49,344 bases of DNA from Prevotella sp. (GTDB taxonomy: Bacteria; Bacteroidota; Bacteroidia; Bacteroidales; Bacteroidaceae), in assembly GCA_022788105.1 (NCBI GenBank), contig JALEVZ010000087.1, positions 1 through 49,344 on the forward strand. Direction: 5' to 3'. A model generated the notes under the pieces. That model worked only from the letters and a program-made list of their open reading frames with translations. It did no database searches and was not told where the DNA came from. Of this stretch, positions 41,722 to 49,344 are shown in pieces. The number at the start of each line of letters is the position of its first letter. The stretch's first letter is position 1. The position numbers were made by a program, and so were the translations under genes.

Positions 41722-41899
41722 AGGGTCTTTTCTAAAAGAGAGGAGAGCTTTTCTAAAAGAGAGGAGAGTCTTTTCTAAAAGAGAAGAGAGTCTTTTCTAA
41801 AAGAGAGGAGAGCTTTTCTAAAAGAGAAGAGAGTCTTTTCTAAAAGAGAAGAGAGTCTTTTCTAAAAGAGAGGAGAGCTTTTTTAAAAAATAAGAGAGG
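41722..41899 (+). repeat. eight 21/22-bp palindromic tandem repeats after the dipeptidase gene
   Basis: CTTTTCTAAAAG, itself a palindrome, occurs at 41727, 41748, 41770, 41792, 41813, 41835, 41857 and, altered, 41878. The spacings run 21, 22, 22, 21, 22, 22, 21, so a 65-bp higher-order period is visible. Units are separated by (G/A)GAGAG. The array begins at the stop codon, whose context AAAAAGTAGAAGAGGGTC resembles the later AAAAGAGAGGAGAGTC. Confidence 0.92.
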
Positions 41900-41954
41900 C
41901 TCTTATTAGAAGTAAAAAAATCAGCTGTGAAGCGATAAAGAACATAAAAACGCA

Positions 41955-42953
41955 ATGAAACAACTCATCATTTTAGCCGCCACCATGATGGCGGTGGCAA
42001 CCATAAGCTCATGTAAGAGCAGCAAGAAAAACGCCGACACCGACGACAGCGACGCCGTGGCGACGATAGGCCCTGAGTTCAACGCCGACAGCGCCTACGC
42101 CTACTGCGCCGCGCAGTGCGACTTCGGGCCACGCACGATGAACAGCGAAGCCCACGACCGCTGCGCCGACTGGATAGAGCAGAAGTTCCGACAGTTTGGC
42201 TGCGAGGTGCAGTTGCAGAAGGCAGACCTAAAGGGTTATGACGGCACCACGCTCAAGACACGCAACATCATAGCCCGCGCCAACCCGTCGGCAACGACAC
42301 GTCTGCTCGTCTGCGCACACTACGACTGTCGCCCCTGGGCCGACAACGACCCCGATTCCACCAACTGGCGCAAACCCGTGATGGGCGCCAACGACGGCGC
42401 CAGCGGCATTGCGGTCATGCTGGAACTTGCGCGACTCATGCAAAACGACACCACCCTCGCCGTCGGAGTAGACTTTGTGTGCTTCGATGCGGAAGACTGG
42501 GGCACCCCACAGTGGGCTGACGTCTCCGACAACGGCGACTCATGGGCCCTCGGCGCACAGTACTTCGCTGACACTCTGCCTAAGAGTTACGACGTGCGCT
42601 ACGGCGTATTGCTCGACATGGTGGGCGGACAGGGCGCCCGATTCTACCAGGAAGGTGTGAGCAAACAGTATGCTCCCGCCATCGTGAAGAAGATATGGCA
42701 CGCCGCACGCAAGGCAGGTTACGGCAGCACCTTCCCCACTTCCGACGGCGGAATGATAACCGACGACCACGTGCCACTCAACCAGAAGGCTGGAATACCC
42801 ACCATAGACATCATAAACTATTACCCCGACTGCGCACAAAGCAGCTTCGGGCCGACATGGCACACCGTGATTGACGACATGAACCACATCGACCCCGCCA
42901 CCCTCAAGGCTGTGGGGCAGACCATGGTACAGGTCATCTACAGCGAGAAATAA
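41955..42953 (+). CDS. M28-family lipoprotein, glutaminyl-peptide cyclotransferase-like
   Basis: 332-aa lipoprotein (lipobox ISSC, Cys20) with a zinc aminopeptidase fold. Metal-site motifs: LLVCAHYDCRPWADNDPDST, PVMGANDGASGIAVMLELAR, VCFDAEDWGTPQ, LDMVGGQGARFY and ITDDHVPLNQKAGIPTIDII. The arrangement, with a single zinc-type DDHVPLN, fits glutaminyl cyclases such as the one known from Porphyromonas gingivalis better than aminopeptidases. A periplasmic glutaminyl cyclase would convert N-terminal Gln exposed by signal peptidase to pyroglutamate. Four exported proteins of this window begin with Gln after the predicted cut. The downstream CoA-transferase gene starts 24 bp later. Confidence 0.88.
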   Translation: MKQLIILAATMMAVATISSCKSSKKNADTDDSDAVATIGPEFNADSAYAYCAAQCDFGPRTMNSEAHDRCADWIEQKFRQFGCEVQLQKADLKGYDGTTLKTRNIIARANPSATTRLLVCAHYDCRPWADNDPDSTNWRKPVMGANDGASGIAVMLELARLMQNDTTLAVGVDFVCFDAEDWGTPQWADVSDNGDSWALGAQYFADTLPKSYDVRYGVLLDMVGGQGARFYQEGVSKQYAPAIVKKIWHAARKAGYGSTFPTSDGGMITDDHVPLNQKAGIPTIDIINYYPDCAQSSFGPTWHTVIDDMNHIDPATLKAVGQTMVQVIYSEK

Positions 42954-42977
42954 ACATAAAAAAAACATCATTTCATT

Positions 42978-44480
42978 ATGGCTTATACACGTATTACCGC
43001 TGCCGAAGGCGCAGCACTCATCAACGACGGAGACAACATCGGATTCAGTGGCTTCACCCCCAACGGCATACCCAAAGCCGTGATAAGAGAGGTGGCAAAG
43101 AAGGCAGAGGCACTCCACGCCTACGGCAAGCCCTATCAGGTAGGCATAATAACCGGCGCGTCGGGCTGTCAGAGCCTCGAAGGCGACCTCGCAAACGTCC
43201 ATGCCATAAAGTTTCGCGGCCCGTTCTCGACGAACAAAGACTTCCGCATACACACCAACCTCGGCGAGATAGACTACGAGGACATGCACCTCGGACACGT
43301 GGCAGAGCGTCTGCGCCGCGGCTTCTACGGCGAGCTGGACTGGGCTATAATAGAGGTGAGCAGCCTGGAAGAGGGCGACGACGTGTGTCGCGCATACCTC
43401 ACCACGGCAGGAGGCATCGTGCCCACCGTCGTGCGCCTTGCCAAGCGCATCATAATCGAAATAAACCACTTCCACAGCCCCGACTCACGACTGCTCCACG
43501 ACGTCTACGAGTGTGGCGAATACCCCAACCGCAAGCCCATCCCCCTGCTGTCGGTAGGCGAGCGTATAGGCACACAGTACGTAGAGATAGACCCGAAAAA
43601 GATTGTGGGCGTGATAGAAAGCAACATTCCTGAGGAAGCGCGCGACTTCGTAGACCCCAACGACGACCTCACACGCATAGGTCAAAACGTGGTAGACTTC
43701 TTCCTGCGCGACATGAAGGCAGGCCACATACCGCCCACCATGTTCCCCATCCAGAGCGGTGTGGGCACCACCGGCAACGCCGTGATGAAAGCCATCGGAC
43801 GCTGCGAGGGACTGCCACCGATGGAGGTGTTCAGCGAAGTGGTGCAAGACGCAGTGGTAGAACTCATCGAGCAGGGCAAGATTTCGCAAGCCTCAGCAGC
43901 TGCCATGACCTGCACCAACAAGTGCATACAGCACGTCTACGACAACATCGACTTCTTCAGCCGTCACCTCACGCTGCGCCCCAGCGAGCTGTCCAACGCC
44001 CCAGAGCTAATACGTCGCTTCGGAGTCATAGCCATGAACACGGCCTTAGAGTGCGACCTTTACGGCAACGAGAACTCCAGTCACATCTGCGGCTCAAGCC
44101 TCATGAACGGCATCGGCGGCTCGTGCGACTACGAGCGCAACGGTTCGATAAGCATATTCTACACACCGTCCACCGCCAAGGGCGGCAAGATCAGCGCCAT
44201 AGTGCCTATGTGCTGCCACGTCGACTCCACCGAGCACGACGTCGACATCATTGTCACCGAGCAGGGCGTGGCAGACCTACGAGGCAAAGGTCCGATGCGC
44301 CGCGCACAAGAGGTGATAGAGCGTTGCGCACACCCCGACTACAAACCGTTGCTCCGCGAATATCTGCGCATAGCGCCGCAGGGCCACGAGCCACAGTCGA
44401 TGCGCGCCGCACTCGCCTTCCACGACACCTATCTCAACAAGGGCGACATGCGTCTAACCGACTTCAGCGAGTATCTGTAA
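42978..44480 (+). CDS. acetyl-CoA hydrolase / succinyl-CoA:acetate CoA-transferase
   Basis: 500-aa class I CoA-transferase family protein. Signatures: NIGFSGFTPNGIPKAVIREV, GASGCQSLEGDLANVHAIK, the FPIQSGVGTTGNAVMKAIGR region near the acyl-CoA site, EVFSEVVQDAVVELI with the predicted catalytic Glu nearby, ICGSSLMNGIGGSCDYERNG and DIIVTEQGVADLRGKGPMRR. In Bacteroidetes this enzyme makes acetate from acetyl-CoA (or exchanges with succinate), part of fermentative end-product formation. Operon with the glutaminyl-cyclase-like gene is likely by spacing only. A 12-bp hairpin follows. Confidence 0.93.
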   Translation: MAYTRITAAEGAALINDGDNIGFSGFTPNGIPKAVIREVAKKAEALHAYGKPYQVGIITGASGCQSLEGDLANVHAIKFRGPFSTNKDFRIHTNLGEIDYEDMHLGHVAERLRRGFYGELDWAIIEVSSLEEGDDVCRAYLTTAGGIVPTVVRLAKRIIIEINHFHSPDSRLLHDVYECGEYPNRKPIPLLSVGERIGTQYVEIDPKKIVGVIESNIPEEARDFVDPNDDLTRIGQNVVDFFLRDMKAGHIPPTMFPIQSGVGTTGNAVMKAIGRCEGLPPMEVFSEVVQDAVVELIEQGKISQASAAAMTCTNKCIQHVYDNIDFFSRHLTLRPSELSNAPELIRRFGVIAMNTALECDLYGNENSSHICGSSLMNGIGGSCDYERNGSISIFYTPSTAKGGKISAIVPMCCHVDSTEHDVDIIVTEQGVADLRGKGPMRRAQEVIERCAHPDYKPLLREYLRIAPQGHEPQSMRAALAFHDTYLNKGDMRLTDFSEYL

Positions 44481-44484
44481 TCTA

Positions 44485-44520
44485 TAGCAGCGCCACGTGT
44501 CTTGTCATGTGGCGCTGCTA
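44485..44520. terminator. hairpin after the CoA-transferase gene
   Basis: TAGCAGCGCCAC (44485-44496) and GTGGCGCTGCTA (44509-44520): perfect 12-bp stem, 12-base loop. No T-run on either strand. Confidence 0.5.
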
Positions 44521-44567
44521 CCATCTCACGCCCCACATCTCATCATTTCACACAAACCCCCACACAC

Positions 44568-45593
44568 ATGCACACACACACTATTATTGTATCGGCAATG
44601 CTCGCCATGTCTACAGCAGCATCGGCACAGCAGCAAGCCACAACACCTCACACACAGACGGCGACAAAAGCCACATACACCAACCCCGTGACACGCACCA
44701 GCCTGCCCGACCCCACCGTAGAGCGTGCCGACGACGGATATTTCTACCTCTACGCCACAGAAAACATACGCAACCTGCCCATCTGTCGCTCGCGCGACCT
44801 GGTGGACTGGACATTTGTAGGCACAGCCTTCACCGACGAGACACGTCCGCAGTGGAACGCGAAGGGCAACCTGTGGGCACCCGACATCAACCGCATCGGC
44901 GGCAAATACGTGCTCTACTACTCCAAGTCGACATGGGGCGGCGAGTGGGACTGCGGCGTGGGCGTGGCTACCGCCGAGCGCCCCGAGGGGCCGTTCACCG
45001 ACCGCGGACCGCTGTTTATAAGCCGCGAGATAGGAGTGCAAAACAGCATAGACCCGTTCTTCATTGCCGACCACGGCCGCAACTACCTGTTCTGGGGCAG
45101 CTTCCGCGGTATCTACGGCATAGAACTGACCGCCGACGGCACCGCCGTAAAGCCTGGAGCAGAGAAGCAGCAGGTGGCAGGCACATTCATGGAGGGCACA
45201 TACATACACCGACGGGGCAAATACTACTACCTCTTCGGGTCGACAGGCTCGTGCTGCGAGGGCGAGAAAAGCACCTACCGCGTGACCGTGGCACGCTCGC
45301 GCCACCTCTTCGGACCATACACCGACCGCCAGGGACGACCCGTCATGGACAACAACTTCGAAGTGGTGGTACACCGCAACGACAGCGTGATAGGCCCCGG
45401 ACATAACGCCGAGATAGTGACCGACGACCACGGAGACGACTGGATGCTAATGCACGGATTCATGTCGAGCGACCCCGACAGCGGACGCGTGACATGGCTG
45501 TGCCAAATAAAGTGGCGCGACGGATGGCCATACGTCGATGGCGACTCACCAGCCATCGAGGCACCACGCCCATATTTCAAACCCCAAAAATAG
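44568..45593 (+). CDS. secreted GH43-family glycoside hydrolase
   Basis: 341-aa secreted beta-propeller enzyme, distinct from the GH43 protein at 17801. The start at 44568 is chosen because it gives a proper signal peptide (MHTHTIIVSAMLAMSTAASA, then Gln-Gln-Gln); the ORF extends up to 44502. Catalytic acids: Asp in SLPDPTVERADDG, Asp in NSIDPFFIADHG, Glu in FMEGTYIHRRGKYYYLFGS. WAPDINRIGGKYVLYYSKS and GPGHNAEIVTDDHGDDW are also characteristic. It resembles endo-1,5-alpha-L-arabinanases most, so arabinan is the likely substrate, but this is not proven. Confidence 0.9.
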   Translation: MHTHTIIVSAMLAMSTAASAQQQATTPHTQTATKATYTNPVTRTSLPDPTVERADDGYFYLYATENIRNLPICRSRDLVDWTFVGTAFTDETRPQWNAKGNLWAPDINRIGGKYVLYYSKSTWGGEWDCGVGVATAERPEGPFTDRGPLFISREIGVQNSIDPFFIADHGRNYLFWGSFRGIYGIELTADGTAVKPGAEKQQVAGTFMEGTYIHRRGKYYYLFGSTGSCCEGEKSTYRVTVARSRHLFGPYTDRQGRPVMDNNFEVVVHRNDSVIGPGHNAEIVTDDHGDDWMLMHGFMSSDPDSGRVTWLCQIKWRDGWPYVDGDSPAIEAPRPYFKPQK

Positions 45594-45632
45594 CACCACA
45601 GCGCCACTGGCACAACCACGCAAAAGCAGTCG

Positions 45633-45816
45633 GCACACACCTCTGCATCGCGACCGCAGCCCTCTGCATCGCTACCGCTGCCCGTTGACAAAACGATAGT
45701 ACCCCTTTGGCGTCGTCACTACGGCCTAATGACGATGTCAAAGGGGCTTAATGACGTCGCCAAAGGGCCGTAGTGAGGCAGCCACGTCGCTTTTAACACA
45801 CGTTAAGAATTGGCGT
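45633..45816 (+). repeat. 22-bp mosaic element, copy E, with two leading units
   Basis: Lies between two same-direction genes (45593 and 45984), the only copy not at a convergent junction. Two leading 22-mers (45633, 45655) share CCTCTGCATCGC. Then come the box unit with GTTGACAAAACGATA (45677-45698), variable units at 45699, 45721, 45743 and 45765, and the core unit from 45787 (TTAACACACGTTAAG) with a shortened tail AATTGGCGT. Word content: CCTTTG; CACTACG+CCTAATG; CAAAGGG+CTTAATG; CAAAGGG+GTAGTG. Confidence 0.85.
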
Positions 45817-45899
45817 CACAATTTGCCACGAAAAAGTAGCAAAACGTCAGCAAAAGCGCGGAAAAAGCGACACGCCAGCAAATGCACCATATTAGGGTT

Positions 45900-45949
45900 A
45901 AATATCCGTAAAATAGAGCAGCGCCAAAGCCCTTTTTACGGATATTTTT
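45900..45949 (+). terminator. AT-rich terminator-like hairpin before miaB
   Basis: AAATATCCGTAAAA (45900-45913) pairs with TTTTACGGATATTT (45934-45947), then TT. It ends transcripts coming through element E, and the miaB -7 element starts two bases later. Confidence 0.75.
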
Positions 45950-45950
45950 G

Positions 45951-45958
45951 TTACTTTG
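45951..45958 (+). promoter_or_regulatory. -7 element for miaB
   Basis: TTACTTTG, 7 of 8 to the consensus; leader about 20 nt. An alternative TATTTTTG is at 45943-45950. No -33 match at the right spacing. Confidence 0.45.
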
Positions 45959-45983
45959 CAGAAAATATACACATTACATAAAT

Positions 45984-47312
45984 ATGAAACGACTCTTTAT
46001 CGAGACATACGGCTGCCAGATGAACGTGGCAGACTCGGAAGTGGTGGCTTCCATCATGCAGATGGCAGGCTACGAGCTGTGCGAAGACGAGGCACAGGCC
46101 GACGCCATATTCCTCAACACATGCTCCATACGCGAAAACGCAGAAAACAAGATATACAGCCGCCTCGAAGCGCTGCACGCCGAACAGAAGAAGGGCCGCA
46201 ACGTAATACTCGGCGTGCTCGGCTGCATGGCAGAACGTGTGCGCCAAGACCTCATCGACAACCACCACGCCAACCTCGTCTGCGGACCAGACTCATACCT
46301 CAACCTGCCCGACATGACAGCAGAGTGTGAGCAGGGAGGCAACGCCATCAACGTGGAGCTGTCTACCACAGAGACCTACCGCGACGTGGTGCCACAGCGC
46401 ATAGGCCACGGCAAGGTGAGCGGATTTGTCAGCATCATGCGCGGATGCAACAACTTCTGCCACTACTGCATAGTGCCCTACACCCGCGGACGAGAGCGCT
46501 CACGCGACGTGGAGAGCATACTGCGCGAGGTGCGCGACCTCCACGACCGCGGATTCAAAGAGGTGACACTGCTCGGACAAAACGTCAACAGCTACGGACT
46601 GACGCCTGCCGGCAAACGCATAGAGGGCGGCTGCTCGTTTGCAGAGCTGCTGCGCAAGGTGGCACAGAGCGTGCCCGACATGCGCGTGCGATTCACCACG
46701 TCCAACCCCGAAGACATGACCGACGACATACTGCACGCCATCGCCGACGAGCCCAACCTCTGCAAGCACATACACTTCCCCGCACAGAGCGGCTCAAGCA
46801 AGATATTGAAACTCATGAACCGCAAATACACACGAGAGCAGTACCTCGAGCGCGTCGACGCCATACGCCGCATCATACCCGGCTGCGGACTGACCACCGA
46901 CCTCTTCGTGGGCTACCACGACGAGACACCCGAAGACCACGCCCTCACGCTGTCGCTCGTCAGAGAGTGTATGTTCGACTCGGCGTTCATGTTTAAGTAC
47001 AGCGAGCGACCCGGCACCTTTGCCGCCAAGCACCTGCCCGACAACGTGCCGGAAGACGTAAAGATAGAGCGCCTCAACGAGCTTATACGCCTCCAGACCG
47101 AGATATCGGCAGAGCAGAACCGCAAAGACGTAGGCAAGACCTTCGAGGTGCTGGTCGAAGGCTTCAGCAAACGCTCACGCGAGCAACTCATGGGACGCAC
47201 CGAGCAAAACAAGGCAGTGGTGTTTGACAAGCAAAACTACCACATCGGCGACCGCGTAATGGTCGAAATCACCGACTCGACAAGCGCTACACTCATCGGC
47301 AAAGCTATATGA
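45984..47312 (+). CDS. miaB: tRNA-2-methylthio-N6-dimethylallyladenosine synthase
   Basis: 442-aa radical-SAM methylthiotransferase that modifies A37 of tRNAs reading UNN codons. The start at ATG 45984 matches the family N-terminus MKRLFIETYGCQMNVADSE (the ORF runs up to 45948). UPF0004 domain with three Fe-S cysteines (YGCQMN, NTCSIRENAE, GVLGCMAERV), radical-SAM domain with CNNFCHYCIVPYTRGRERSR, and a C-terminal TRAM domain (KTFEVLVEGFSKRSREQLMG). Its stop overlaps the ABC transporter start by 4 bp (ATGA), so the two are coupled. Confidence 0.96.
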   Translation: MKRLFIETYGCQMNVADSEVVASIMQMAGYELCEDEAQADAIFLNTCSIRENAENKIYSRLEALHAEQKKGRNVILGVLGCMAERVRQDLIDNHHANLVCGPDSYLNLPDMTAECEQGGNAINVELSTTETYRDVVPQRIGHGKVSGFVSIMRGCNNFCHYCIVPYTRGRERSRDVESILREVRDLHDRGFKEVTLLGQNVNSYGLTPAGKRIEGGCSFAELLRKVAQSVPDMRVRFTTSNPEDMTDDILHAIADEPNLCKHIHFPAQSGSSKILKLMNRKYTREQYLERVDAIRRIIPGCGLTTDLFVGYHDETPEDHALTLSLVRECMFDSAFMFKYSERPGTFAAKHLPDNVPEDVKIERLNELIRLQTEISAEQNRKDVGKTFEVLVEGFSKRSREQLMGRTEQNKAVVFDKQNYHIGDRVMVEITDSTSATLIGKAI

Positions 47313-49135
47313 AAGAGTTTCTACAGATATTCCGCCGCTTCGTGCCGCCCTACAAGCGGTACGTGGCACTGACCGTAGTGTTTAACCTGCTGTCGGCGTT
47401 TCTCAACATATTCTCGTTCGCGGCGCTCATACCTATACTCCAAATCCTGTTCCGGACAGAGGGCACAGCCACCGCCACACAGCTCATGGAGTGGGACTGG
47501 AGCAACGTGAAAGACGTGTTGGCAAACAACACCGACTACTACGTGCGTGTGCTCATCGACGACATCGGACCTGCCACCACACTGCTGGCGATAGGACTGT
47601 TTCTCGCCTTCATGACCTTTCTCAAGACCGCTGCCTATTTCCTGTCGTCGGCATCGATCATACCTATACGCACCGGCATAGTGCGCGACATACGCAATCA
47701 GCTCTACCGCAAAATCACGGCGCTGCCCCTCGGCTTCTTCTCCGAAGAGCGTAAGGGCGACATCATAGCCCGCATGACGGGCGACGTGCAGGAGGTAGAA
47801 AACAGCATCATGGCGTCGCTCGACATGCTGTTCAAAAATCCCATACTCATAGTGAGCTATTTCGCAGCCATGATATTCATCTCGTGGCAGCTAACAGTCT
47901 TCACACTGCTCTTCGTACCAGTGTTCGGATGGATGATGGGACTGGTAGGCAGAAAGCTCAAACGCAAGTCCATCGAGGCACAAAGTCTGTGGAGCGACAC
48001 CATGAGCATAGTGGAAGAGACGCTCGGCGGACTGCGCATCATAAAGGCGTTCTGTGCCGAAGACAAGATGAACGATAAGTTTAGCAGCGTGAACAACCAC
48101 TACCGCGACTCCGTACAGCGCGTGAACATACGCCAACAGATGGCACATCCCATGAGCGAGTTTCTCGGTACGGTCATGATAGTCATCGTGTTGTGGGTCG
48201 GAGGCATACTCGTGCTCAATCAGAACTTGCTCTCCGGACCAACCTTCATCTACTATCTCGTCATGCTATACTCCATCATCAACCCCCTGAAGGAGGTGTC
48301 AAAGGCGGCGTATAACATACCAAAGGGTCTCGCTTCGATGGAACGTGTGGACAAGATATTGAAGGCTGAGAACACCATACACGAGTCGGCACACCCCGTA
48401 CACATAGCCTCGTTTGAGCGAGAGATAGAGTTTAGACACGTCTCCTTCCGCTACGGAGAGCAGTGGGTGCTGCGCGACATCAACCTCGTCATACCCAAAG
48501 GCAAGACCATAGCGCTCGTGGGACAAAGCGGAAGCGGCAAGTCAACACTCGTAGACCTCATACCGCGCTACTACGACGTGCAGGAGGGAGAGGTGCTAAT
48601 CGACGGCATCAACGTCAAAGACCTCGGCATACACGACCTCAGACAGCTCATCGGCAACGTCAACCAGGAAGCCATACTCTTCAATGACTCGTTCACTGGC
48701 AACATAACATTCGGCGTGGAGCACGCCACACAGGAACAGGTAGAGAACGCGGCACGCATCGCCAACGCTCACGAGTTCATCATGCAGAGCGAGCACGGCT
48801 ACGACACCTGCATCGGCGACCGCGGCGGACGACTATCCGGCGGACAGCGCCAGCGCGTAAGCATAGCACGCGCCATACTCAAAAATCCGCCCATCCTCAT
48901 TCTCGACGAGGCCACATCGGCACTCGACACCGAGAGCGAGCGACTCGTGCAAGACGCCCTCGAGCGACTCATGAAGACACGCACCACCGTGGCAATAGCC
49001 CACCGCCTGTCGACAATCAAAAACGCTGACGAGATATGTGTGCTGCACGAAGGACAGATTGTGGAGCGAGGCACACACGACGAACTGCTCGCCACCGACG
49101 GCTACTACAAGCGTCTGCACGACATGCAGGCGTAA
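47309..49135 (+). CDS. ABC transporter, fused permease and ATPase (MsbA-like exporter)
   Basis: 608-aa half-transporter. N-terminal membrane domain with about six helices (residues 15-320; family motif LPLGFFSEERKGDIIARMTG at the coupling region), then the ATPase domain (370-605): Walker A ALVGQSGSGKSTLVDLIPRY, Q-loop NVNQEAILFNDSF, signature GGRLSGGQRQRVSIARA, Walker B ILILDEATSALDTESERLV and H-loop VAIAHRLSTI. It would function as a homodimer. Lipid A or a lipid-linked substrate is the usual guess for this type; the cargo cannot be read from the sequence. Confidence 0.93.
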   Translation: MKEFLQIFRRFVPPYKRYVALTVVFNLLSAFLNIFSFAALIPILQILFRTEGTATATQLMEWDWSNVKDVLANNTDYYVRVLIDDIGPATTLLAIGLFLAFMTFLKTAAYFLSSASIIPIRTGIVRDIRNQLYRKITALPLGFFSEERKGDIIARMTGDVQEVENSIMASLDMLFKNPILIVSYFAAMIFISWQLTVFTLLFVPVFGWMMGLVGRKLKRKSIEAQSLWSDTMSIVEETLGGLRIIKAFCAEDKMNDKFSSVNNHYRDSVQRVNIRQQMAHPMSEFLGTVMIVIVLWVGGILVLNQNLLSGPTFIYYLVMLYSIINPLKEVSKAAYNIPKGLASMERVDKILKAENTIHESAHPVHIASFEREIEFRHVSFRYGEQWVLRDINLVIPKGKTIALVGQSGSGKSTLVDLIPRYYDVQEGEVLIDGINVKDLGIHDLRQLIGNVNQEAILFNDSFTGNITFGVEHATQEQVENAARIANAHEFIMQSEHGYDTCIGDRGGRLSGGQRQRVSIARAILKNPPILILDEATSALDTESERLVQDALERLMKTRTTVAIAHRLSTIKNADEICVLHEGQIVERGTHDELLATDGYYKRLHDMQA

Positions 49136-49207
49136 AAAAATATTACTGTCCGCTAAAAATATATTTCGCTAACGCGGACGGGCTGAAAGCCCAATAAGCT
49201 CACAGGG

Positions 49208-49275
49208 GGGTGTGTCAAAATTCACACCCTCTTTTAAAATATCACAAAGCCCGAACTTTCACAAGCTCGGGCTTT
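49208..49275 (+). terminator. two hairpins after the ABC transporter gene
   Basis: GGGTGTG/CACACCC (49208-49214 with 49223-49229) followed by TCTTTT, then AAAGCCCGA/TCGGGCTTT (49246-49254 with 49267-49275). Together they should stop transcription from the miaB operon. Confidence 0.75.
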
Positions 49276-49303
49276 GCTATTCCATAATTTTTTTGTACCT
49301 TTA
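49273..49303 (+). promoter_or_regulatory. possible promoter for the right-edge ORF
   Basis: TTTG (49273-49276), a 19-bp spacer, TACCTTTA (49296-49303; 7 of 8). It partly overlaps the preceding hairpin. Confidence 0.4.
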
Positions 49304-49321
49304 TGGAAAGAAATTTCTAAT

Positions 49322-49344
49322 ATGTCAAAGGTACAATTTATTCC
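49322..49344 (+). CDS. start of a truncated ORF at the window edge
   Basis: ATG at 49322 opens a frame reading MSKVQFI to the last base, about 15 nt after a predicted transcription start. The seven residues are faintly like the beginnings of some Bacteroidetes insertion-sequence transposases, but that is far too short to decide. It cannot be identified from this window. Confidence 0.3.

Noticed and set aside
43922..45406. 494-codon ORF overlapping the CoA-transferase and GH43 genes
   Set aside because: Arg/His/Pro-rich, crosses two real genes in another frame and resembles no protein.
49136..49344. Insertion sequence at the right edge
   Set aside because: Only seven codons of an ORF are visible; terminal repeats cannot be assessed, so no mobile element is called.

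Overview
The window looks like about 49 kb of a Bacteroidales chromosome, most likely a Prevotella-type member. The evidence is the gene content (GH92, two GH43 enzymes, DUF1080 proteins, a tatAC pair without tatB, a two-domain MetRS, a YidE/AspT-type transporter). Recognisable Bacteroidetes promoters (TTTG, 19-21 bp, TAnnTTTG) are also present, Shine-Dalgarno sequences are scarce, and several signal peptides are followed directly by Gln. No rRNA, tRNA or complete mobile element was seen.

Layout. 1-3879: 3' end of metG, then a DsbD-type reductase. 4013-11242: a strong promoter, tatA-tatC, then two Gfo/Idh/MocA oxidoreductases (the second has a twin-arginine signal), two tandem DUF1080 proteins and a TIM-barrel sugar isomerase/epimerase. 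This is a Tat exporter next to a probable oxidative (3-keto) glycoside pathway. 11750-16399 (minus): AspT-type transporter, LolC-like permease, rbfA, EamA transporter. 16741-18784 (plus): sufE, a SPOUT methyltransferase, a GH43 enzyme. 19075-21932: a lipoprotein, a GT2 glycosyltransferase, a sirtuin. 22302-25149: three FKBP isomerases in a row. 25438-27900: divergent threonine dehydrogenase and kbl. 28190-34424: Na/Pi cotransporter, TGS-nucleoside kinase, Xer recombinase, aroQ, O-methyltransferase. 34609-38856 (minus): esterase, aldose epimerase, GH92. 39235-45593: Lrp regulator, a gamma-glutamyl hydrolase/dipeptidase fusion, an M28/glutaminyl-cyclase-like lipoprotein, a CoA transferase, a second GH43. 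45984-49135: miaB and an ABC exporter. A truncated ORF starts at the right edge.

The most unusual content is between the genes. Six copies (A-F) of one intergenic element are built from consecutive 22-bp units in strict register. They have a 5' box (TTGACAAAATGATAG), usually four variable 22-mers, and a 3' core (TTAAC-N4-GTTAAGAATTGGCG). Three copies run straight into an intrinsic terminator and a fourth is fused to a terminator-like palindrome. The variable 22-mers are imperfect palindromes built from four interchangeable words used in both orientations. Five of the six copies lie at convergent gene junctions, and there are only seven such junctions in the window. Independently, unrelated sequences are tandemly repeated with 21-22 bp (or 43-45, or 66 bp) periods at about nine further places. 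In at least three of them the repeated unit is the 3' end of the upstream gene including its stop codon. I know of no described system that matches all of this, though short intergenic direct repeats of about 22 bp have, from memory, been noted in Porphyromonas.
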